Assembly: GCF_002078875.1 (NCBI RefSeq)
Contig: NC_034414.1
Coordinates: forward strand, 14,496,107 to 14,560,106
Length of the DNA stretch: 64,000 nucleotides
Reading direction: 5' to 3'
From: Numida meleagris
Lineage: Eukaryota > Chordata > Aves > Galliformes > Numididae
Position numbers and translations under genes: made by a program
Notes under the pieces: generated by a model
Database searches by the model: none
Told to the model about the DNA's origin: nothing
The model's input: the letters and a program-made list of their open reading frames with translations, nothing else
Shown here: in pieces, positions 1-11,900 of the stretch
Position numbering within the stretch: the stretch's first letter is position 1
How the letters are laid out: each line of letters opens with the position of its first letter

Positions 1-2780
1 TCTTTTCTTGAAATGGAAAGAAGATGCTGAAGTGAGAATGAGGTAAACACGATCCACTTTCCTTCACTGGAAGGCTTGCCTCAGCCTCCTGCATCTAGCT
101 TCCTCCTGTGGTTTCCCTCTGCAGTCTTGGCTCTATGACAGACTATCTGTGACCTCTTTGTGTGTCTCTTCCCTCCTTCTCCTCTCGAAAGACTGCTCTT
201 TGCTGATGTGGCACAGCCCTGACCCAGGGCTCTTGGTTCAAGTATCCTGACGTAAAGCAAAGGTACACGCTCTGTTCTATCCACGCTACTTCTCTTCTCC
301 CAAGTGGGTAATGCCGTTTTTCAAACCAGTCTTTTAAACTGAAAGCATCTTCTGCCTGAGTGTCACTCAGTTATAACTCCCGTTTCTTAAAAGATCAACT
401 TATCCATGAATGTCTGAATCCTGCTCCTTTCCCCAACCAACCAGCTGAAAAAACCCAAAGTGTATATTCTGGATAAGACATTAATCTCTGTCCAGTGGTC
501 TAACAGATAAGAAGGTGCTACATGGAGCACGCCAGGTGTGGTTTCAGCAGTGTAGGAGTAAGGCATCTTATGTTTGGAATTAGGCAAATTAGTGGCCTCG
601 AGTATTTTTTTTATTAGCTTGGGGCCAAATGCATAATATCACCTGGATCGATGCTGTTTACTGTCAAGGTAAGGTAGTTTCAAGTCCTAGTATGGTAGTC
701 TTGCAGAAGGAACAGGACAAACACATATCATATATTACAAAGTCAGGTTACAGATTATCAGATGAGACTGTTCTTTCTTGCCAGTGTGTTTTCCTTGGGT
801 ATTATTTCAAGTTCTCTGAAAACCTGAAGTCTGACGCCCAAGCGTAAGTACATCTTTCATACATTCTTTAAATACCTTCAAGGCCCTTCTGCAATTCTTT
901 CATGGACATTTCTTTATCTCCAGGTCATTTTTCTGCATGGTGAGGTTCAAAAGCAATCTTGCAAATATAAGGGTTTGAAGACAAGAATACACAGCTGAGA
1001 ACCAGGATCTGCTGGTCTGAGTAACCCCTCAGTGTTAAGAGTATTCTGCTTTGAAATGTCTGACTTCACGTGTCCTAGACCATCCCTTTGGGCAGCTGTG
1101 TGAATTAGTCCAGGTTGCTTCATTAAATCAACCTAAGGGATATGTGTCTTGTAGGCTTCATTTGAATTGGAATGCACTGCTGTGGAAAAAGGAGATGACA
1201 GAAAATGTGAAAAAAGTAGCTGTACGCTAAATGGGTCATCTTAAGTACTGGTTTTAGTTTATTCTCCTACTGTATATGCAGTCTCTTTAAAAAAGATGTT
1301 CATGTCACAGGTGTCCTCTCTAATTGTGACATTTCTCATGAACGCGTAGAAGTACAGAGAACCATCTTTTCTGTACTGGAGGTCTCCAGTGGTGGTTCCT
1401 GCACATCCATGGCTTGAAAATATATTGTGAGTGTGTGTATCGTGCTGCTGCTGTAAGTTTTCCTCGATGATCGCATTCCTTTCTCATCTTGAAGTCGCTC
1501 TGGTGGCTAGGGAGAAATGTGACGAGGCTTAATAAAAGTTCTAGATGGTGTACAGTGACAGTCCTGGTGACTGAGCCGTAGAAAGTTATGGCATGCCTCT
1601 CACTACTTAATGCAGTGTTGAAGATGGGGACCATGAGTCATTCTGAAGATCGGTTTAGCGTGCGCATCAGTAAAAAGCCCATAAGGAGAGAAATCCAAAT
1701 AACCGTACGTGCTTTGGGAAAAGTACTGACGTGTAAAACATGGTTTTAGGAAAGATGCGCATCTCAGTCATACGGCAAAAACCAAGTGTGTATCTCAGGC
1801 GTGTTTTGAAGATTTAAGCATGCTAAGAGCCAGAATGCAAGACAGTTTCCTTGGGATGGGATCCAGATACGTTTCAACAGCAAATTCAATGCACTCATGT
1901 GCAAAGGTGGACTTGTTGTGGTTTTGCACGTCCTTAAAAACCCACTCTTTAACCAGGAAAAGCTAGCACTGAAAAATCCCAGCATCTCTCTTATGGTAGT
2001 GCATACCAAGCATTGCCTTACTGCACTTGTCTCTCACCATTAAATAGAGCTTCTGTTTCCAATCAGGTGGAATTTTTAATTGTAGAAACACATGTATATG
2101 CAGCTGTTTGACCACATATAGCCTAAATAAAACGAAGAGCTGACCCACCAGCTTTGCTCAAATGTCCATACGGAACCCCCATCCCAGGAATACTGGTTGT
2201 GTTCTAGCTTGAGGGTGTTAAAAACAGAGTGGGAGGAAAACTAATAATTAAAGTAAAGGCTTGAAAAATAGGAGATCAAAAGTTGCAATATGCCGTGGAA
2301 ATAAACGCACTTAATGAAATGCTGTTAGTCTGTTTTTATAAATCCTCGTGGAGGCTTATTTCGTGTGGAAAGAGCATTTTTCCAACTGGGAGCTGTCTTC
2401 TCCCAGCAGTCTGCTTGCGCTGCCACAGTTAACTGTGGTGCAGCGGGTAGGCAGTATACTCGCATCCGAGTATCTCCTTTGGGCACAGTACCATTTTGCT
2501 GTCACAACTGTTCACAGGTATAAAGACTGGCTGTCACTCTCCCAGATCACTCGGAGTCTAAACTGACAAAGGCAACGCAGTTACACAATACAAAATTTTC
2601 CCAATAACTTATGCACTTTATCAACAACTTTTGCTTTATTTAACAAGTTAAGCTGAGGGGAGAGAAAGCAGGAGAAACAGTATAAACTGAAACACAGGAG
2701 TGTGGATAAACAGATTTCTTTCGGGTTCCTCCAGCTGCTGGCTGGCAGTGAAGGTAACCCTTCTTTTTCATCTCTTGCAG
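1..2780 (+). other. MOB2 intron 1 (partial), no gene recognised
   Basis: Lies directly upstream of the first visible MOB2 exon. Several donor-like sites exist, for example caag|gtaagg near 668 and caagc|gtaagt near 846. The open frames in front of them do not reach the MOB2 exon in the right phase and resemble nothing I know. Only short open frames occur on either strand, and no repeat family was identified. Confidence 0.6.
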
Positions 2781-2941
2781 GAAGTCCAAGGGAAAGCCAA
2801 ATGGTAAAAAGCCAGCACCGGAAGAGAAGAAACTTTACCTAGAGCCAGAATACACAAAATCCAGAATTACCGACTTTGAATTTAAGGAGCTGGTGATGTT
2901 ACCACGAGAAATAGACCTCAACGAGTGGCTAGCCAGCAACA
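2781..2941 (+). CDS. MOB2: MOB2 coding exon (second coding exon)
   Basis: The acceptor is a pyrimidine run ending ctcttgcag. The exon starts with the third base of a codon and then reads KSKGKPNGKKP, continuing through ITDFEFKELVMLPREIDLNE to WLASN. It ends with one base of the next codon before gtgagt. The Lys-rich start joins directly to the Met-containing first exon in other vertebrates. LPREIDLNEWLASN is the entry into the MOB fold. Confidence 0.95.
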
Positions 2942-5900
2942 GTGAGTATTTCGATCATACAGCTCTTGAGATTGCTGGCCACACCCAAGTAGGCATTCAT
3001 TCACTGCTTTTTCGTCACTGTTTGCAGCACTTAGGACAACACGCAATGACTATTTATGCTTCCTGCATAATACATGTCATTACACCTTGAATAGTAATTA
3101 AGTTGTCTTATATAGAAACCAACTGTGCTCAGCAGTGGGGGAGGCAGGATGCATTTCTTCCTTCCGACTTACTGTGGCACCAAGGGCAATGAAGTTTCTA
3201 ATGCCCTTCTGAGGACCATCACTTCCCCTTCTGACTGCTCTGCTAAACAGGCAGTTCAGCATGTTTCTTACTCAAGCTATTGGTCTCACAGAAGCACTGT
3301 AAAAATTGTAGTTTAGTACGACTCTTATGAAAGCGGAGTTCTGCTCAGCAATGAGAAGTTTACAAGCCTTTTGGTTGGTTTCTTCTCTCCATTCCTTCCA
3401 AGCTTTGGTGGAATTAATTACCGTGAATTTAAACTCTAGTCAGGCTGGAACTCGAAAGATGTGACCGACTAGCGTAACTGAGTGCTGTATCAACGCATCT
3501 GAATTCTGATGTACAGTATTTTCTTGTACTGCTGCTTCATCTGCCATTCTAACCTGCAGCTGTCACCCAGTCTTGTTTTTATTTCCGACAGAATGCAGTG
3601 GTAGCAAGAAACTACTTGAAACTGTATTAGAAAAGCTTAGAGTGGCTCGTTAAAAAAAAGTGAGGTGTCCCACCATAGTATTAAAATGTTAACATCTCAG
3701 GGGATTTTTTTTGAAAGTAGCAGTGTACTAGTTTTCATGCTGATTATTTTCAAGGGAGATGTATCATTAGGACTGTATGTTGTTTTGTAGCCACTATGCA
3801 TTTTAAGTCTGACTTCAAAAGGATGTAGAAAATAGTTTGCCTTCAGCTTGGAGCACAGCATTCTACTGTAAAGGTGAGGCTGATGACAGAGATGCTTTCC
3901 AGTCTTGCTGCTTTGTGAGTAATAAGAGCTGATGCATCGTAGCGCTTTCATCTTAAATGAAAACAAGAGCTTTCATTCTCTGTAGCTCTTTGTTTTGCAA
4001 TTCATCATTAGACTCATTTAACTAAAGCATGTTTAAGTATGTATGCAAGCTTAAGACACTGAGGTCACTTAATAACTCGATCTATTTAAATAAAAGTTAG
4101 GAGGACAACCGGTGTTTCACAAGTATTTTATTTCTGATTTGTTTCCATTGTGTTTTTTTTTTTTTTCAGCAACGACTTTCTTTCATCACATCAACTTACA
4201 ATATAGTACAATCTCAGAATTCTGCACAGGAGAGTCGTGTCAGACCATGGCGGTGTGCAATACGTAAGTCAGTATTTACTACTACTGGGTTTCCACGAAG
4301 TCTTGAGAGGAGCTGGGGGAGGGATTTGGGAGAATAGACCTGCTTGCCCTGTGCCACCTCTTCACTCAGGACAGCTGTGGCAGCAGGATGTTCTTGTGCC
4401 TCTTTGCACTGGGGGGGGTGCTGTGAAGGACAAGGAGGATGGTTTAATAAGGGCAGAGCAGAGACGCAAATTAGCATGGGTAGCCTGGGGGGAGGAGGAG
4501 AAGAAAAAAGAGAAAACTGCCCTTACAGGTAACAAAGCTGAGACACACATGCACACAACATATGGGCGGAGATGCATGCGCACATGCACACACACGTCTG
4601 GAGACACGTCATATACATACGCACACATGCATGGGTGGAGACACACACACGGGCAGAGACACAGCCGCGCTTGTGCGCAAAAACACATGCAGTTATGCAC
4701 ACACGCGTATGCAGACGCACATGCACTCACACAGACAAACGGGCATGCACACACTCAGGCTGAAACACACATGCACTTATGCCCTCTACACAGTTGCACA
4801 CGGAGACATGCACTCGTGCAGAGAAACATCACGTACACACATGCATGTGCACACACTCACAGATACACAGGTAGAGACACGCATGCACACACAGACATTC
4901 AGACATGCACACAGACAGGCAGAAACATGCACGCACTCACACAAATGCGTGGAGACGCACATGCAGACACACAAACACACAGTCACGCACATGGGGACAC
5001 GTGTGGAGATGCACATGCATTCTCAGTCACGCACATAGGTGGAAACACAGTCATGTACACACAAGTGGAAACACGCACAGCGATGCACATGCACTCACGT
5101 GTGCAGAGACAATGCACTAATGCAGACACTGTCATGTACACGCAGTCACGCACACATGCACACACACACCATCACATACATATGCACACACACAGGCGGA
5201 GACACATGAACTCACACTGTCACATACATATGCGTGGGGAGACACATGCACTTGTGCTGAGACACGCCATCATGTACACACACAAACATACAGTCATGCA
5301 CTCACACTGTCATGCACACACAGGCCTGAAGACAAACATGCACTTGCACAGTCAAGCACACGCAGGCAGAAACACATGCACTCACGCAGACACACAGTCA
5401 TGCATGCCATGTGCGCAGGGACACACACACACACAAACACAGGCAGAAACACTCACGCACTCAGACGTACTCTCACAGTCATGCACACACAGGCAGAAAC
5501 ACTCACGTACTCACACAGAGACACACACTCATGCAGATGCACAACCACGTATGCATGCAGAGATGTACACACACGTCATGTGGGCAGGGACATGCGCACA
5601 CACAGGCATGCACACACTCAGGTGGAAACATTCATGCAGTCGCATGCACTGAGACGCACTATCACAGTCACATGCACACAGGCGGAAACACACACAGACA
5701 CAGTCATGCACACATGCACATGGAGACATACACTCATGCAGAGACGCATACTGTCTTGTATATGCACTTGCGCGTGGAAACACTCATGCACTCACAGTCA
5801 CGCACACATGCAGAGGCACACGCACTCACACAGACACACAGTCACGTGTGGAGGTGCACATGCACTCCCACAGACAAACAGGCATGCACACACTCAGGTG

Positions 5901-8900
5901 GAAACAACTGCAGTCACACCCACGCTGAGACATGCATTATCACGGTCATGCACACGTGTGTGGAGCCACACTCACTTGACAGTGTGTGTCTCTGCACATG
6001 TACATGCACTCACACAGTCACACACTCACGTGCATGGAGACAAACATGCACACTGAGACACATTCACTCACAGTCACGCACACGTGCCACGTGTGCAGAG
6101 ACACGCACTCACACAGTCATGCATGCAGAGACACGCACACGCACTCACGTGTGCTGAGGCGCACTCACAGTCATGCACGCACGGAGACACACATGCACTC
6201 ACAGTCACGCTCATGCACACACATGTGGAGAAACACACAGATGCACAGTCACACACACATCACGTGCACAGGGACATGCACTCGAGCACAAAGAGAAACA
6301 TGCACTCACACAAGTGCACGAAGACGCACAAGCACTCGCACACGCGCTGAGACATGCACTCTCACAGTCATGCACTCATGCAGACACGCACATGGAGACA
6401 CATGCACACACAGTCATGCACACATGCATGTGGAGACACACACTCACGCAGATGCACAGTCAATGTGCGGAGATGCACACAGTCACGCACACACACATGC
6501 AGACACCCCATAATGCACACACGCATGTGGAGACGCACATGCACTCACACAGACAAACAGGCACGCACACACTCAGGCTGAAACACACATGCACTTATGC
6601 ACTCATACAGTCATGCAGATACACAGTTGCGCACAGAGACATGCACTCATGCAGAGATGCACTGTCTCATACACACACACACACACACACTCATACAGAT
6701 ACACAAGTGGAGACACATGCACACACAAACAGGCCGAGACATGCACACAGAGAGGCAGAAACACACACACACACTCACACAAATGCGTGGAGACGCACAC
6801 GCACACAGTCATGCACATGGGGACACGTGCGGAGATGCACACGCACTCATGTAGACACACTGTCATGTACATACGTGGAGACAGTCACGTACACACAAGT
6901 GGAAACAGGCACGGAGATGCACATGCACTCACGTGTGCGGAGACAATGCACTCATGCAGACGCACCGTCATGTACACACAGTCACGCATGCGCAAACACA
7001 CACACCATCACATACATATGCACACACACAGGCGGAGACACACGTGCACTCAGACCGCCACTTACATATGCGTGGGGAGACATAGGCACTTGTGCCGAGA
7101 CACACGCCATCATGTACACACACAAACATACAGTCACGCACTCACACTGTCATGCACACACATGTGTGGAGAAATGCACTCATGCAGATGCACAGTCACA
7201 CACGTGTGCAGAGAGACACATGTCATCTGTGCAGGGACACATGCTCACACAGACACAGTCACGCACATGCAGAGATATGCACACATGCAGAGGTGCACAC
7301 ACTCAGAGACAAACAGGCATGCATACACTCAGGTGGAAGCACGCATGCGGAGGCACGCAGTCACACACTGAGACATGCACTTTAATGGCACATGCAATCA
7401 CACAGTCATGTACACACGGGCATGGAGACTAACATACACTCTCACAGTCAAGCACACACAAGCAGAAACACTCACGTACTCACACAGTCACGCACACATG
7501 CAGATGCACAACCACATATGCATGCAGAGATGTACACACACGTCATGTGGGCAGGGACATGCGCTCACACAGACACAGGCATGCACACACTCAGGTGGAA
7601 ACATTCATGCAGTCGCACGCACTGAGACACTATCACAGTCACGTACACACAGGCGGAAACACGCACTCACAGACACAGTCACGCACTCATGCACGTGGAG
7701 ACGCACTCGTGCAGAGACGCATACTGTCTTGTACATGCACTCACATGTGGAAACACTCATGCACTCACACATGCACTCAGATGTGCACACACATGTCGTG
7801 TGCAGGGACATGCAGTCACAGACACAGTCAAGCATGTGTAGGGACACACGTGCGGAGGCACACATGCACTCAGACAAATAGGCATACACACACTCAGGTA
7901 GAAACACTTGCAGTTGTGCTGAGACACGCATTATCACCACGCACACACAGTCATACTTGCAGTCACATGTGGAAACACGCACTCACAGACAAACACTCAT
8001 GCACACGCACACACATAGGCACACACACTTGTGTGTGGAGACACTTATGCGCACAAGCAGAAACACTCATGCACACAAGCATGCAGAGACACGCACTCAT
8101 ACAGTCATGCATACACAGGTGGAAACGTGCTCATGCAGAGGCGCATGGAGACACTCATGCACTCACAGTCGTGGACACACAGAGTCACACACACATACGT
8201 GTGGAGAAATATACTCACGCACATACACAGTCACACACATGCGGAGATGCACGCGCAGTCATGAACTCACACGTCACATGCGCAGGGACTTATGCACACA
8301 AGCACACAGATGCACAGGCACTCGTTCACACGCGCTGAGACATGCACTCACAGTCATGCACAAACAGGCAGAAACGCACTCACACAGACACAGACATGCA
8401 CTCGTGCATGGAGACACTCATGCACTCAGTCACGTGCACACACGCAGAGACATGCGCAGTCATGTACTCACAGAGTCATGCACACGCACTCACAGACACA
8501 CAGTCACGTGTGGAGGTGCACATGCACTCACACAGACAAACAGGCATGCACACACTCAGGTGGAAACAACTGCAGTCATGCCTACGCTGAGCCACGCATT
8601 ATCACGGTCATGCACACACAGGTGGAAACACTCGCACTCACAGACACACAGTCATGCACACATGCGTGTGGAGCCACACTCACTTGTGCAGAGACACATA
8701 CTGTCATGGACATGCACTAAGGTGTGGAGACAAACATGCACACTGAGACACGCACTCTCACAGTCACGCACACAGGCAAAAACACGTGCACTCACAGTCA
8801 CACACACACACCACATGCGCAGGGACACGCACTAACACAGTCATACATGTGGAGACACGCACACACTCACGTGTGCTGAGATGCACTCACAGTCACACAC

Positions 8901-11900
8901 ACACACCACATGCGCAGGGACACGCACTAACACAGTCATACATGTGGAGACACGCACACACTCACGTGTGCTGAGATGCACTCACAGTCACACACACGCT
9001 CATGCACACACGTGGAGAAACACGCAGATGCACAGTCACACACATGTGGAGATGCACACACACATCACGTGCATAGGGACATGCACTCGCGCACAGAGAG
9101 AAACATGCACTCAGACACACAAGTGCACGGAGACACACAAGCACTCACGCACATGCACTGAGACACACACTCACGCAGACACGCACATGGAGACACATGC
9201 ACATACAGTCATGCACACATGCATGTGGAGAAACGCACTCATGCAGTTGCACAGTCACACACGTGTGGAGATGCACACACAGTCACACACACACACACAC
9301 ACCATCATGCACACACGCACTCATGCAGGCAGAGACACACACCATCACGTACACACACGTGGAAACACACACACAGTGACACACACAGGTGGAGACAAAC
9401 ACATGTGCACGGTGACACACACAGGCACGCACACTTGTGCGGAGACACACTCACGGAGAGACACACACTGTCAGGTACACACGTGCATGCACTCACGTGT
9501 GCTGAGGCACACATGCGCTCACGTGCACGGTGACAGTCACACACACACGTGCAAAGACAAACGCACTCACACACTCATGCAGTCACACACACACGCGTGT
9601 GCTTACCGGGCAAGATGGTCGTGGTGCGTCAGGGACTACCCTCTTTCTCCACCATGCATCATAGCTGTGTTCACAGTACTTGAAACATGAATTCTTATCA
9701 CATGGCCAGTCCTTGTCTGTATTCCCTTAGTCTAAGTTCCTATTTTGTATTATTAGCTTACCTTTTAAGGTGAGGGAAAAAGGGTATGCGTTGGGCTGGT
9801 GTAGCAGATTTGTTCACTTAGATTTTCCTGTCAGTGAACCTGTACAGTTGCCAAACCACTTCTTTTAATTAAAATCTGGTTATTCAGATTTGGTTCGGCA
9901 CTTAAGGGCAACTGTGAACTACATTGTTTCATAGTTGAGGGTTTCTCCAGCCTGAGAGAAGCGAGGTACAGAGAGTCCGGTTTCCTCTTGGCAACAAGCA
10001 GGAGTCTCTTGGGTCTTAAGACCCAAAGTAAGTCAAAGAGTTGCCTAGGACCGTGCTTGTCCAGCTTAAAGCTGACTACACAAAGGAAGCAGACAGAGCT
10101 TAGGTTTGCATGCTACATTGCATAATTAATTATTTATATGCACAGCGTATAAATGAAATAAGCAACGATAAATAGAGTCCATGCTTAGTTTCATATGCCT
10201 GATGTAGCTTTTTATGCCTGATGTTTTCATCCTCTTACATTTTATGCCCTTCTGCATGCCCAATGGTGAGATCAAGCACCGCATGCTAAAAATGAGCTGA
10301 AGTAGTTTTCAGTTGTCTCTCCCCACTAAGTTTGAGCTTAATTATGCACTCTTTCTTCTGGTCTTCACATGGCCTAGTGTGAATTTACTGTCATCACGTA
10401 TCCTTACTGCCTTCACACCACCAGCCTCAGGTCCCTGATAAATCCTTCTGGACAGTGAAAATACGCTATGAATTAGACCTTTCCAGTTGCTGCGTAACAT
10501 TTTTCTTTAGTGGCTTCAGAACTATTTTGATGGTCAGATGTCACATGTAAAACTCACCTTTCTAAGTAGTACCAACAGGTCATTTTAGTTCAATGTTAAT
10601 TAGTCCTGTTAGGCACAGGAAAAAAAAAATCTTCATCTCCATTGAGGGGAAAAACAAAAAGCAGTATCCAGAGATAGCTAAACTTTATTGGGAAGAAAGA
10701 AAAATGTTGCAAAGCAAATGAAAAGACCAATACAATGTCTTTCGTATCAGTCTCATAAAGAAATGGTCATGTACCTGGAGCTTAGATTGTTCAAAGTAAG
10801 AGTTCAGGAACTAGAACTCAGATAACTCAAATGTGACATTGACAGAAAACAAAAGCTTTTGCACATTTCCTTATCTGTAAAACATTTCTTACTGTATGTA
10901 CCTAATGAGATGAATAGCTGCTTTTGGAGCCAGAAGTGCTTTAATTAACTGTGATTGAAAGACACAAAAGAGGGAACAAAACTTTTGTGAGTTTCGTGAG
11001 TGCTTTTGTAGCCTTCAGATTCCTTTTTCAGGTGTCTGTAATAGTTATTAAGAGAATGTTTTTGTTCTGTTTTGATGGCTGTAACTGATCAAGATGATTA
11101 TGGTAAGAGATTGAGTTAAGGTTGCTTTTCCAGAGCCTTACAATACACTAATGGTTCCCATTCCTTTTAAGACCCTACAGAATTACATCCTGGTGGCAGA
11201 GTCAAATGTAAATTCAGATGTTTGTGGACCAGGGTTCTAAGGTACATGGGTAGGGAAGTCCAAAAAGGTCTTGAAAGGATTCCCTAGATAGGATTTTAGA
11301 GCAGGATTTGTTAAAAAACACTCCCAAGAACCTCAGCACTTTTTCAGCCTGGTGTTTTGGAGCCACCTTCTGTCGGCTTCGTAATATTACACTACAAGAT
11401 TAATTGTTTTGTGTTGGTATACATCAGATCTCTTGTTTATCCTTTTTTTTTTTTTAAAGGCAACAACATTAAAATAGTTATACAGTGCCTTCCTGTGCAG
11501 CTTTGCAGGCTGTAAACTCTGTCTATCATGGATAAATAGTTATTGCTTCCTCACCAGGGCAACTCACCTTGGACATGCTCTGAACTAAATTGATGGGGAG
11601 AGGCAAAGCTGACTAACAGAAATTTGGGCCTTTTGATGGAGAAAGGGATCCTGAAGTGAATCTCCTCTGTGGCAGCCACGATCTATTTCAGTAATGTTGC
11701 AGTGGTTTTATGTTAGTTAGAAACTAACCTCCTAGGAGTTCGGCTGAGGATCCAAGACATGATGTCGTGATACTGTCAATTCTCTCCACAGACAGTACTA
11801 CTGGTATGACGAGCGGGGGAAGAAGATCAAGTGCACTGCTCCTCAGTATGTTGACTTCGTCATGAGTTCAGTGCAGAAGCTAGTGACAGATGAGGACGTC

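Noticed and set aside
629..847. Open frame ending in a good donor near 668 as an alternative MOB2 first exon
   Set aside because: It ends after one base of a codon, while the MOB2 exon at 2781 needs two bases from the preceding exon. The translation does not resemble any MOB2 N-terminus.
4237..5652. Open frame of 471 codons on the + strand
   Set aside because: It is translated CA-rich tandem repeat (Thr/His/Cys/Met-rich) that happens to lack stops. It overlaps a MOB2 exon in the wrong frame and has no conserved domain.
6173..7432. Open frame of 419 codons on the + strand, with several others of 150-290 codons through 9690
   Set aside because: Same array effect. Overlapping frames are open on the same bases, and the products are near-identical low-complexity Thr/His strings.
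4540..9605. CRISPR array
   Set aside because: There are no uniform repeats separated by unique spacers and no cas genes. The host is a vertebrate and the units are degenerate and contiguous.
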